Source: Thermoleophilia bacterium (GTDB lineage Bacteria; Actinomycetota; Thermoleophilia; Gaiellales; Gaiellaceae). Taken from it: DNA of 64,000 bases. The stretch is from contig JADLFG010000064.1 in the NCBI GenBank assembly GCA_020845695.1, forward strand, positions 1 to 64,000, in the 5' to 3' direction. The notes under the pieces were generated by a model that saw only the letters and a list, made by a program, of their open reading frames with translations, searched no databases and was not told where the DNA came from. This document shows positions 40,322 to 48,064 of this stretch, piece after piece (position 1 is the stretch's first letter; each line of letters begins with the position of its first letter). A program made the translations under genes and the position numbers.

Positions 40322-41530
40322 GTGCCCGATTCCCTCGGCGTCGACGTGCTCGTGGTCGGAAGCGGCGCGTCCGGCCTCGCAGCCGCGCTCGCGGCGCGCG
40401 GCGCGGGCGAGCGGGTCGCGCTCGTGACCAAGGGGTCGCTCCAGTCGTCGAACTCGGCGAAAGCGCAGGGAGGGATCCAGGCGGCGGTGGGCGAGGACGA
40501 CTCGCCGGAGCTGCACGCGGAGGACGTGTGGCGCAGCTCCCACGAGACCGCCGATCGCGCGCTCGTCGGCGTCATGACCTCGGATGGTCCCGCCGCGATC
40601 GCCTGGCTCGAGCGCCACGGAGTCGCGTTCACCCGTCAGAATGGGACCTACCGGCTCGCGCGCTGCGGCGGCGCGAGCCGGCCCCGTCTGCTCCAGGTCG
40701 GCGATCGTACGGGCCACGCGATCACGACGGCGCTGCGCGGCGCGCTCGCGCGGTCGGGCGCGACGGCGCTGCCGCGCCGCCCGCTGCGCGCGCTGCGGCG
40801 CTCGGAGCACGGCTTCGTCGCGACCTGCGGCGCCGCCGGCGGCGGCGAGGTCGAGATCACCGCGGGCGCGGTCGTTCTGGCCGCGGGGGGTCGCTGCTTC
40901 CGCGAGGCCGAGCTGCGGGGTGAGCTCTCGACGAACCATCCCGGCGCGACCGGGGAGGCGACCGAGCTCGCGGTCGGGCTGGGCGCCCGGACACGCGACC
41001 TCGACGCGCTCCAGTACCACCCGACCGGGGCCGTCTGGCCCGCGGCCCTGCGCGGCTACGCGGTCCCCGAGACGACCCGCGCCTACGGGGCGACGCTGCT
41101 CAACGCCGTCGGGGAGCGCTTCGTCGACGAGCTTGCCCCACGCGACGTGGTGGCCGCTGCGATCCTGCGCGAGATCGCCGAGGGCCGCGGGGTGGCCGCC
41201 CCCGACGGGCGCCCGGCCGTCTGGCTCGACACGACCGCGATCTCCCCCGGTGACTTCGAGCTCTCGCTCCCGTACATGCTGCGCCGCTACCGTGCCGCTG
41301 GCGTCGACCCACTCGCCGGGCCGGTGCTCACGCACCCCGTCCTCCACTACCAAAACGGCGGCCTCGTGATCGACGCGCGGGGCGAGACGGCCGTCGAGGG
41401 GCTGTTCGCGTGCGGGGAGATCGCGGGCGGGACGCACGGGCGCAACCGCATGATGGGGAACTCGCTGCTCGAATGCGTGGTCTTCGGCCGGCGCGCCGGG
41501 GCGGCGGCCGCGGAGAAAGCGAGGTCGTGA
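40322..41530 (+). CDS. short FrdA/NadB-family flavoprotein
   Basis: FAD-dependent oxidoreductase of 402 residues. VVGSGASGLAAALAA binds FAD; SAKAQGGIQAAV replaces the SHTVAAQGG of SdhA, so FAD is not covalently held. Substrate-site blocks of the fumarate reductase family are kept: LQYHPTG, PRDVVAAAI, HYQNGG and NRMMGNSLLE. The C-terminal helical domain of NadB and SdhA (over 120 residues) is missing. No nadA or nadC is adjacent. The next genes are a class I fumarase pair and ComA, so a sulfonated dicarboxylate analogue is a possible substrate. Plain aspartate oxidase or fumarate reductase are the alternatives. Confidence 0.7.
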   Translation: MPDSLGVDVLVVGSGASGLAAALAARGAGERVALVTKGSLQSSNSAKAQGGIQAAVGEDDSPELHAEDVWRSSHETADRALVGVMTSDGPAAIAWLERHGVAFTRQNGTYRLARCGGASRPRLLQVGDRTGHAITTALRGALARSGATALPRRPLRALRRSEHGFVATCGAAGGGEVEITAGAVVLAAGGRCFREAELRGELSTNHPGATGEATELAVGLGARTRDLDALQYHPTGAVWPAALRGYAVPETTRAYGATLLNAVGERFVDELAPRDVVAAAILREIAEGRGVAAPDGRPAVWLDTTAISPGDFELSLPYMLRRYRAAGVDPLAGPVLTHPVLHYQNGGLVIDARGETAVEGLFACGEIAGGTHGRNRMMGNSLLECVVFGRRAGAAAAEKARS

Positions 41531-41531
41531 G

Positions 41532-42440
41532 GTGGATGCCGTAGGTGCCGGCTCGGGCCGGCCCGTCGAGCGGGTGATCGAGGATGCGGCGGCCCACCTC
41601 TACGTGTGGGCGCTCAGGGACATCCCGCAGGACCTGCGGGCTGCGCTCGCCGCCGCGCGGGAGCGGGAGACCTCGGTGCCGGGTCGCCGCGTGCTCGACA
41701 CGATCGTCAAGAACGTCGAGGTCGCCGACCGCGAGCGCAACCTCGTCTGCCAGGACACGGGACTCGCCGTCTTCTACTGCAGGGTCGGGGAGGGCTTCCC
41801 GCTCCACCCGGCCCGCATCTACGAGGCGCTGCGCCGCGGCACGGAGCGCGCGACGGTCGACCACCCGCTGCGCTCGAACACGGTGCACACGCTGACCCGC
41901 GAGAACACCGGCCCGAACGTCGGCCATCGCGTCCCGATCGTCCACTGGGACTTCGTCACCGGCAGCGACGCGCTCGACGTCAAGTGCGTGCCGAAGGGCT
42001 CCGGCTCCGAGAACATGAGCTTCCTGAAGATGTGCGTCCCGGCCGACGGCGTCGCCGGGATCAAGCGGTTCGTCCTCGACTCGATCGTGGGTGCGGGTGG
42101 CAAGCCATGCCCCCCCGGTATCGTCGGGGTCGGCATCGGCGGCTCGGCCGACTATGCCATGCACCTCGCCAAGGAGGCGATCGCGCGGCCGATCGGGACC
42201 CGCAACCCGGACCCCGAGGTGGCGAGGCTCGAGGAGGAGCTCTTCGGGCTGCTCAACGAGACCGGGATCGGCCCGATGGGCCTCGGTGGCGACGTGACGG
42301 TGCTCCAGTGCCACGTCGAGCACGCGGACACGCACATGACGCTCAACCCGGTCGCCGTCAACTACCAGTGCTGGGCGGCGCGACGCGCGAGCGCGCGCGT
42401 CGCCGCCGACGGCACGGTCAGCTTCGACAGGGACGCCTGA
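41532..42440 (+). CDS. class I fumarase-type hydratase, alpha subunit
   Basis: A 302-residue Fe-S hydro-lyase subunit (FumA N-terminal / TtdA family). The [4Fe-4S] ligands sit in VCQDTGLAVF, in KPCPPGIVGVGIGGSADYA and near the conserved LQCHVEHADTH. These two-subunit enzymes add or remove water on dicarboxylates (fumarate, tartrate, or analogues). GTG one base after the flavoprotein stop; its stop overlaps the beta subunit ATG. Normal fumarase of the TCA cycle is the default reading; context allows a sulfo-analogue. Confidence 0.82.
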   Translation: MDAVGAGSGRPVERVIEDAAAHLYVWALRDIPQDLRAALAAARERETSVPGRRVLDTIVKNVEVADRERNLVCQDTGLAVFYCRVGEGFPLHPARIYEALRRGTERATVDHPLRSNTVHTLTRENTGPNVGHRVPIVHWDFVTGSDALDVKCVPKGSGSENMSFLKMCVPADGVAGIKRFVLDSIVGAGGKPCPPGIVGVGIGGSADYAMHLAKEAIARPIGTRNPDPEVARLEEELFGLLNETGIGPMGLGGDVTVLQCHVEHADTHMTLNPVAVNYQCWAARRASARVAADGTVSFDRDA

Positions 42441-43024
42441 TGGCAGAGCACCGGCTCACCTTTCCCACCGATGAGGCGCACATCCGCGATCTGCGCGCCG
42501 GTGACTCGGTCATCGTCGACGGGCACATCGTCGGGATCCGGGACCGCACGCAGATTCGGATGTTCGACGAGGGCCGCCGGCCCCGGCTCGACCTGCGGGG
42601 CGCGTTGCTCCTGCACACGGCCCCGAACGTGCGCAGGGTCGGCGAGGGGCGCTACGAGAAGATCTGCATCGGAACGACCACGAGCGCCCGCATGGCCCGC
42701 TTCACCGAGGGGCTCGGGCGCGACTACGGCGTGCGCGCGATCTGCGGCAAGGGCGGTCTGCCCGACGAGGTGATCGAGCCGATGCGCCGGCTCGGCCTGG
42801 TCTACCTCGCGATCGTCGGCGGCGCGGCCGCGCTCGAGACGACCCAGATCGAGGAGATCGAGGCGGTCGAGTGGGAAGACCTGATGCCCGAGTGCCTGTG
42901 GCTGTTTCGAGTCCGGGATTTCGGGCCGCTGACGGTCGGGATCGACTCGCACGGGAACTCGCTCTACCACGACGTCCAGGCGGAGGCACGCAGGCGGCTG
43001 GAGGCCCTCTATGAGCGGCTCTGA
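42440..43024 (+). CDS. class I fumarase-type hydratase, beta subunit
   Basis: A 194-residue subunit that completes the Fe-S hydratase (FumA C-terminal / TtdB family). RAGDSVIVDGHIVGIRDRT, GTTTSARMARF and ICGKGGLPDEVI align with the family substrate-binding blocks. As I recall them, the common sequence is GPTTSxRM followed by an acidic residue; here the Pro is Thr and the acidic residue is Ala. The stop lies inside the comA gene by 14 bases, so the hydratase and ComA are co-translated. Confidence 0.82.
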   Translation: MAEHRLTFPTDEAHIRDLRAGDSVIVDGHIVGIRDRTQIRMFDEGRRPRLDLRGALLLHTAPNVRRVGEGRYEKICIGTTTSARMARFTEGLGRDYGVRAICGKGGLPDEVIEPMRRLGLVYLAIVGGAAALETTQIEEIEAVEWEDLMPECLWLFRVRDFGPLTVGIDSHGNSLYHDVQAEARRRLEALYERL

Positions 43025-43790
43025 GCGGTTCCTCGACGTTCCGAAGCGCTCGCCGAAGCCCCGCGTCCGCGGGCTTACCCACGTGATCGACAAGGGCCTG
43101 AGTCTGCGGGAGATCGAGGGGCTGTTCGACACGGCCGGCGACTACGTCGACATCGTCAAGCTCGGCTGGGGCACCTCGTACGTGACGTGCAACCTCGAGC
43201 AGAAGGTCGCGCTCTACCGCTCCCTCGACGTGCCGGTCGTGTGCGGCGGCACCCTCTTCGAGGCCGCTGTCGGGCTCGGCCGGCTCGACGAGTACCGCCG
43301 TTGGCTCATCCACAACCGCTTCTCACACGTCGAGATCTCGGACGGCACCGTCGAGCTGCCGCGCGAGCGCAAGCTCGCGCTGATCGCGGAGCTCGCGCGT
43401 GACTTCGTCGTCCTCTCCGAGGTCGGGTCGAAGGACGCCGAGGTCGTGTTCGCGCCCTACCAGTGGGTCGAGTGGATCCGCGAGGAGCTCGCCGCGGGCG
43501 CCTGGAAGGTGATCACCGAGGGCCGTGAGGGCGGTACCGCCGGCATCTACCGCGAGACCGGCGAGATGCGCACCGGGCTGATCGACGAGATCGCCCACTC
43601 GATCGACGTCGAGCAGGTGATCTTCGAGGCGCCGGCCAAGGCGGCCCAGGCCTGGTTCGTCAAGCGCTTCGGCCCCGAGGTCAACCTCGGGAACATCCCG
43701 CCGGACGAGGTGATCCCGCTCGAGACGCTCAGGCTCGGCCTGCGCGCCGACACGCTCCGCGAGCTCCTGCTCGGAGAGGGGCCCCGGTGA
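43011..43790 (+). CDS. comA: phosphosulfolactate synthase
   Basis: Adds sulfite to phosphoenolpyruvate to make (2R)-phospho-3-sulfolactate, the first step of coenzyme M and sulfolactate synthesis. Of 259 residues, nearly every family block is present: [67 protein letters not shown] and [23 protein letters not shown] overlaps the hydratase beta subunit; its stop overlaps cysH, which makes sulfite. ComB, ComC and ComDE are not in the window. Confidence 0.92.
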   Translation: MSGSERFLDVPKRSPKPRVRGLTHVIDKGLSLREIEGLFDTAGDYVDIVKLGWGTSYVTCNLEQKVALYRSLDVPVVCGGTLFEAAVGLGRLDEYRRWLIHNRFSHVEISDGTVELPRERKLALIAELARDFVVLSEVGSKDAEVVFAPYQWVEWIREELAAGAWKVITEGREGGTAGIYRETGEMRTGLIDEIAHSIDVEQVIFEAPAKAAQAWFVKRFGPEVNLGNIPPDEVIPLETLRLGLRADTLRELLLGEGPR

Positions 43791-44476
43791 CGATCAGGCT
43801 CTCCCCGGGCGCGAGCGAGCTCGAGCAGCTCGGCGCGGAGGATCTGATCCGCTGGGCGCACGCCGAGTTCGGCGAGCGCCTCTGCCTCACCTGCTCGTGG
43901 CAGAAGCAGTCCTCGGTGCTCGTGCACATGGTCGCCGAGCTCGGGCTCGATATCGACGTGATCGAGCTCGACACCCAGCTCTTCTTCCGCGAGACGTACG
44001 AGACGCGCGACCGCCTCGTCGAGCGCTACGGGCTGACGCTGATCCGGCCGAACGTGCTGACGGTCGCCGAGCAACACGCGGCCGAGGGCCCGAACCTCTG
44101 GGAGACCGACCCGGATCGCTGTTGCCACATCCGCAAAGTCGAGCCGCTGATCGAGGCGCTCGGGCCCTACGACGCCTGGATCTCGGGCATCAGGCGAGAC
44201 CAGTCGCCCAGCCGTGCCGGCACCCCGAAGGTGGAGCGCTCGGAGCGCTACGGCGTCTGGAAGGTCTACCCGCTCGCGGACTGGGACGAGAAACGCGTGT
44301 GGTCGTACATCATGGCCAACGACATCCCGTACAACCCCCTCCACGACGCCGGCTACCGGTCGATTGGCTGCATCCCCTGCACCCGACCGATCGGCCCCGA
44401 GGAGGAGGAACGTGCCGGCCGCTGGGCCGGCTCGGACAAGCTCGAATGTGGCATCCACGAGGAAAGGGACACATGA
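43787..44476 (+). CDS. cysH: assimilatory APS reductase (Fe-S CysH)
   Basis: Reduces adenylyl sulfate to sulfite and AMP. The [4Fe-4S] cysteines are Cys112-Cys113 (DRCCHIRK) and Cys195-x2-Cys198 (GCIPCTRP), so this is the APS-type enzyme and not the PAPS-type that lacks the cluster. The catalytic Cys221 is in [17 protein letters not shown] binds the nucleotide. 229 residues. GTG overlaps the comA stop and the end overlaps cysC. It probably makes sulfite for ComA, since no sulfite reductase is nearby. Confidence 0.92.
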   Translation: MTIRLSPGASELEQLGAEDLIRWAHAEFGERLCLTCSWQKQSSVLVHMVAELGLDIDVIELDTQLFFRETYETRDRLVERYGLTLIRPNVLTVAEQHAAEGPNLWETDPDRCCHIRKVEPLIEALGPYDAWISGIRRDQSPSRAGTPKVERSERYGVWKVYPLADWDEKRVWSYIMANDIPYNPLHDAGYRSIGCIPCTRPIGPEEEERAGRWAGSDKLECGIHEERDT

Positions 44477-45072
44477 GCGACAACATCCATCCCGTCGACC
44501 ACCCCGAGTCCGACCGGGTCGCCGGCGGCGGCTTCACCCTCTGGTTCACCGGGCTCTCGGGCGCCGGCAAGACCACGATCGCGCACCTCGTCGGCCCCGA
44601 GCTCGAGGAGCGTGGCAAGATCGTCGAGTACCTCGACGGCGACGTCGTTCGCACGCACCTCTCGAAGGGCCTCGGCTTCTCGAAGGAAGACCGGGACACG
44701 AACATCGAGCGGATCGGCTGGGTCGCCTCGCGCCTCACCCGTCACGGCGCCGCCGTGATCGTGGCCGCGATCTCCCCTTACCGGGAGACTCGGGAGACGG
44801 CCCGGCGGCTCGTCGAGCAGTACGGTCCGTTCGTCGAGGTGCACGTCCACGCCTCCGTCGATGAGTGCGCCAGACGCGACGTCAAGGGCCTGTACGCGAA
44901 GGCGTTCGCGGGCGAGATCAAGGGCTTCACCGGCGTCGACGATCCGTACGAGGCCCCGGAGGGCGCCGAGATCTCGGTCGACACGGAAGCGCGAAGCCCC
45001 GGGGAGAGCGCCGCGCTGATCATGGCCAGGCTCGAGGAGCTCGGCCTCGTCGAGAGCCGGGTGGGAGCGTGA
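44473..45072 (+). CDS. cysC: APS kinase
   Basis: Phosphorylates adenylyl sulfate to PAPS. Walker [10 protein letters not shown] is at residues 27-35. [33 protein letters not shown] and [25 protein letters not shown] are standard. 199 residues. The APS-type CysH should not need PAPS, so this gene points to another use; sulfotransferases downstream are the best candidates. It has a good ribosome site (GGAAAGGGAC). Overlaps cysH and sat by 4 bases each. Confidence 0.93.
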   Translation: MSDNIHPVDHPESDRVAGGGFTLWFTGLSGAGKTTIAHLVGPELEERGKIVEYLDGDVVRTHLSKGLGFSKEDRDTNIERIGWVASRLTRHGAAVIVAAISPYRETRETARRLVEQYGPFVEVHVHASVDECARRDVKGLYAKAFAGEIKGFTGVDDPYEAPEGAEISVDTEARSPGESAALIMARLEELGLVESRVGA

Positions 45073-46196
45073 GCGGCCACCTGATCGCGCCCCACGGCGG
45101 CACGCTCGTCGATCGTTCCGGGGAGCGACCGGCCGAGCTCGAGTCGCTCGAGGTGGTCACGCTCACCTCCCGCGAGGCGTCCGATCTCGACATGCTCGCC
45201 TCGGGCGCGCTGTCCCCGCTGACCGGGTTCATGGGCTCGACGGACTACCGGCGGGTGCTCGACGAGATGCGGCTCGAGAGCGGGCTGCCCTGGGCGCTCC
45301 CCGTCTGCCTCGCCGTCTCCGAGGCGCCGCGCGGCGACCGGGTCGCGCTCGCAGACGAGAGCGGGCGCCTCTGCGCCGTGCTCGACGTCGAGGAGGTGTA
45401 CGGCTACGAGAAGGAGCAAGAGGCGGAGCGCTGCTTCCGCACCACCGAGGACGCGCACCCTGGGGTCGCGCGCCTGTACGCGCAGAACGATCTCTACCTC
45501 GCGGGTCCGGTCACCGTGTTCGAGCGACAGCGGCCCGGCTTCCCCGAGCTCCACCGCGACCCGAGGCACACCCGCGCCCTCTTCGCCGAGCGCGGCTGGA
45601 AGCGCGTCGTCGGCTTCCAGACCCGCAACCCGATCCACCGCGCCCACGAGTACCTGACGAAATGCGCGCTCGAGACCGTCGACGGGCTGCTCATCCACCC
45701 GCTCGTGGGGGAGACGAAGTCCGACGACGTGCCCGCCGCCGTGCGTGTCAAGGCCTACGAGGTGCTGATCGAGGGCTACTACCCGCGCGACCGGGTCGTC
45801 GTCTCCGCGTTTCCCGCCGCGATGCGCTACGCCGGCCCGCGCGAGGCGGTCTGGCACGCGATCTGCCGCAAGAACTACGGCTGCTCGCACTTCATCGTCG
45901 GCCGCGACCATGCCGGCGTCGGGAGCTACTACGGCACCTACGACGCCCAGCTCATCTTCGACGAGTTCGAGAGCCACGAGCTCGACATCGAGCCGATGTT
46001 CTTCGAGCACTCGTTCTGGTGCAAGCCGTGCGGCCAGATGGCGAGCGCCAAGACCTGCCCGCACTCGGGGGACGACCACGTCTTCCTCTCCGGGACGAAG
46101 GTGCGGGAGCTGCTCTCGAACGGCGAGCTGCCGCCGGCGGAGTTCTCCCGCCCCGAAGTCGCCAGCGTGCTGATCGAGGCCTACCGCGAGAGCTAG
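45069..46196 (+). CDS. sat: ATP sulfurylase
   Basis: Makes adenylyl sulfate from ATP and sulfate. Of 375 residues, the catalytic [12 protein letters not shown] begins at 184; [28 protein letters not shown] and the zinc-type [17 protein letters not shown] are present. It is the single-chain dissimilatory-like Sat, not CysDN. GTG overlaps the cysC stop. A strong hairpin follows the gene. Confidence 0.93.
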   Translation: MSGHLIAPHGGTLVDRSGERPAELESLEVVTLTSREASDLDMLASGALSPLTGFMGSTDYRRVLDEMRLESGLPWALPVCLAVSEAPRGDRVALADESGRLCAVLDVEEVYGYEKEQEAERCFRTTEDAHPGVARLYAQNDLYLAGPVTVFERQRPGFPELHRDPRHTRALFAERGWKRVVGFQTRNPIHRAHEYLTKCALETVDGLLIHPLVGETKSDDVPAAVRVKAYEVLIEGYYPRDRVVVSAFPAAMRYAGPREAVWHAICRKNYGCSHFIVGRDHAGVGSYYGTYDAQLIFDEFESHELDIEPMFFEHSFWCKPCGQMASAKTCPHSGDDHVFLSGTKVRELLSNGELPPAEFSRPEVASVLIEAYRES

Positions 46197-46202
46197 CCGT
46201 GT

Positions 46203-46243
46203 GGGGGCCCGCCGGGGAACGTGAGCGCGACCGGCGGGCCCCC
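46203..46243 (+). terminator. 13-bp perfect hairpin after sat
   Basis: GGGGGCCCGCCGG (46203-46215) pairs with CCGGCGGGCCCCC (46231-46243) around a 15-base loop, 6 bases after the sat stop. It lacks a U-tract, as GC-rich actinobacterial terminators often do. It could end the operon or reduce read-through into the exporter gene that starts 17 bases later. Confidence 0.55.
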
Positions 46244-46260
46244 GCGGGCTCCCTCCGCCC

Positions 46261-47037
46261 GTGACCTGGGAGCTCACGCTCACAGGGCTCCTGATCGGCC
46301 TGCTCGTCGGGATCACGGGCATGGGCGGGGGCTCGCTGATGACCCCGGTCCTGATCCTGCTCTTCGACTTCAAGGCCGTGACGGCGGTCGGGACGGACAT
46401 CCTCCACGGGGCGATCTTCAAGACGATCGGAGCGGGGCAGCACCGCGTCCTCGGCCACGTGCATGCCCGCCTCTGCTTCTGGATGGCGCTCGGGTCGGTG
46501 CCGTCCTCGATCGGCGGCGTCACGCTGGTCGAGCTGCTCGAGCGCCGCTACGGCGACGACGTCCACGAGCTCGCGACGACGATCCTCGGCGTCGCCCTCG
46601 TCGTGGTCGGCCTCGGCTTCCTCGCGAAGACGTACATCCACCGCAAGCCGGTCGACGACCGGCCGTATCGCCTGACCGACCGTGACCGGGCGCTCGCCGT
46701 GGCGATCGGCGCCGTCGGCGGCTTCGTGCTCGGCCTCACCTCCGTCGGCAGCGGCACGTTCTTCGGGCTGGCGATGCTCCTCCTGTTCCCGCTGACCGCG
46801 GCCAAGATCGTCGGCACCGACATCTTCCACGCCGCGATCCTGCTCTGGGCGGCGGGCATCGCCCATCTCGCGAGCGGCAACGTCGATCTCGCCGCCACGG
46901 GCTGGCTCGCGCTCGGCTCGGTCCCCGGCGTGCTCGCCGGCGGGCACCTGACCGTCCGCCTGCCCGACCGGGCGATCAGGACCGCGCTCGCGACCGTGCT
47001 CTTCCTCGCCGGGCTGAAGCTCGTCGGCGTCTTCTGA
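46261..47037 (+). CDS. TauE/SafE-family sulfite or sulfonate exporter
   Basis: A 258-residue protein with seven or eight helices in two repeated halves, each starting with a Gly-rich loop (GLLVGITGMGGGSLMTPVLIL and GFVLGLTSVGSGTFFGLAMLL). Members of the TauE/SafE/YfcA family move sulfite, sulfoacetate or other organosulfonates out of the cell. It lies right after sat on the same strand, though separated by a hairpin. Export of the product of the comA operon, or of excess sulfite, is the natural inference. Confidence 0.77.
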   Translation: MTWELTLTGLLIGLLVGITGMGGGSLMTPVLILLFDFKAVTAVGTDILHGAIFKTIGAGQHRVLGHVHARLCFWMALGSVPSSIGGVTLVELLERRYGDDVHELATTILGVALVVVGLGFLAKTYIHRKPVDDRPYRLTDRDRALAVAIGAVGGFVLGLTSVGSGTFFGLAMLLLFPLTAAKIVGTDIFHAAILLWAAGIAHLASGNVDLAATGWLALGSVPGVLAGGHLTVRLPDRAIRTALATVLFLAGLKLVGVF

Positions 47038-47080
47038 CCCGTCCAGCCGGCGGCGACCGCCGCACTACAATCGCCGGGCC

Positions 47081-48064
47081 TTGTCCCGGCTCGCCGTCAC
47101 GACCGTCGTGCTCGCGCTCGTCGCCGGCACGGCAGCTGCCTTCGCGGTCGCGGAGAGGCTGAAGCTCGAGCGCTCCCCGATCACGGCGCCCCGGTTCGAT
47201 CGGCTCTTCTCCCCGGTCTGCGAGTGCGAGACGGGTAGCGCGCGCCTGCGGCTGCGGTTTCGCCGCGCCGAGACCGTGGACGCTACGATCGTCGACGCGA
47301 GCGGGGAGCACGTGCGTGCGCTCGTCCGGGGGGAGCGAATCAGGGCCGGCGACCACGTCTTCGTCTGGGACGGGCGCGACGATGCCGGCGAGGTTGCCTC
47401 CGACGGCCGCTACCGCCTCCGGCTCAGGCTCGTCGGCGAGCGACGGACGATCCTCGTCCCGACGACCGTCCAGCTCGACGCGACCCCGCCCGAGGTCACG
47501 CTCGTCGGGGTCGAGCCGGACGTGTTCTCCCCCGACGGCGACGGCCGCCGCGACCGCACGAAGGTGTTCTTCCGTTCGAGCGAGCGGGGCCGGGCGGAGC
47601 TCGACGTGAACGGCGAGCCGGTCGTGCGCAGCCCCAGTCGCCCGGGCGGGAAGGCCGCCCTCGCGCTTCGCTGGGGCGGGAGGCTCGGCGGCGAGCTCGC
47701 CGGCCCGGGCGTCTACGAGGTCACCGTGCGCGTCCGCGACGCGGCCGGAAACCTGTCCGAGCCGGCCGGCCCGCTGCCGGTCGAGATCCGCTTCGTTCGC
47801 CTCGACCGGGGCGCCTACACGGCCGAGGCGGGCGGGACGCTCACGTTCGGGGCCGAGGCCGACGCGGTCTCGTTCGCCTGGTCGCTCCATCGTGACCGCG
47901 ACGGGCAGGCGGGGAAGGTCGTCCTGCGCGGACAGGCGGAGCCGGCCGCCTCGGTCTCCGTGGCGCTGCCACCGCAGGTCGCGCCCGGCGCCTACGTGCT
48001 GCGCGTCTCCGTGGGCGAGCGCCGTGACCGGGCGCGCGTCACGGTCACGGAGACCGGATCCTGA
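47081..48064 (+). CDS. exported protein with FlgD-type Ig domains
   Basis: A 327-residue protein. A signal-anchor (VTTVVLALVAGTAAAFAVA) is followed by two or three Ig-like domains. The first (GEHVRALVRGERIRAGDHVF, then WDGRDDAGEVASDGRYRLRL) and the second (DVFSPDGDGRRDRTKVFF) match FlgD_ig and gliding-type exported repeats. TTG 47081 lies 10 bases after TACAAT. The stop overlaps the next gene (a polysaccharide polymerase), so a role in handling surface glycan is plausible. No enzyme active site is visible. Confidence 0.65.
   Translation: MSRLAVTTVVLALVAGTAAAFAVAERLKLERSPITAPRFDRLFSPVCECETGSARLRLRFRRAETVDATIVDASGEHVRALVRGERIRAGDHVFVWDGRDDAGEVASDGRYRLRLRLVGERRTILVPTTVQLDATPPEVTLVGVEPDVFSPDGDGRRDRTKVFFRSSERGRAELDVNGEPVVRSPSRPGGKAALALRWGGRLGGELAGPGVYEVTVRVRDAAGNLSEPAGPLPVEIRFVRLDRGAYTAEAGGTLTFGAEADAVSFAWSLHRDRDGQAGKVVLRGQAEPAASVSVALPPQVAPGAYVLRVSVGERRDRARVTVTETGS

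Noticed and set aside
40322..41530. Reading the flavoprotein as an ordinary L-aspartate oxidase for NAD synthesis
   Set aside because: It lacks the C-terminal domain and has no nadA or nadC neighbour; I kept it open as an alternative but did not name it nadB.
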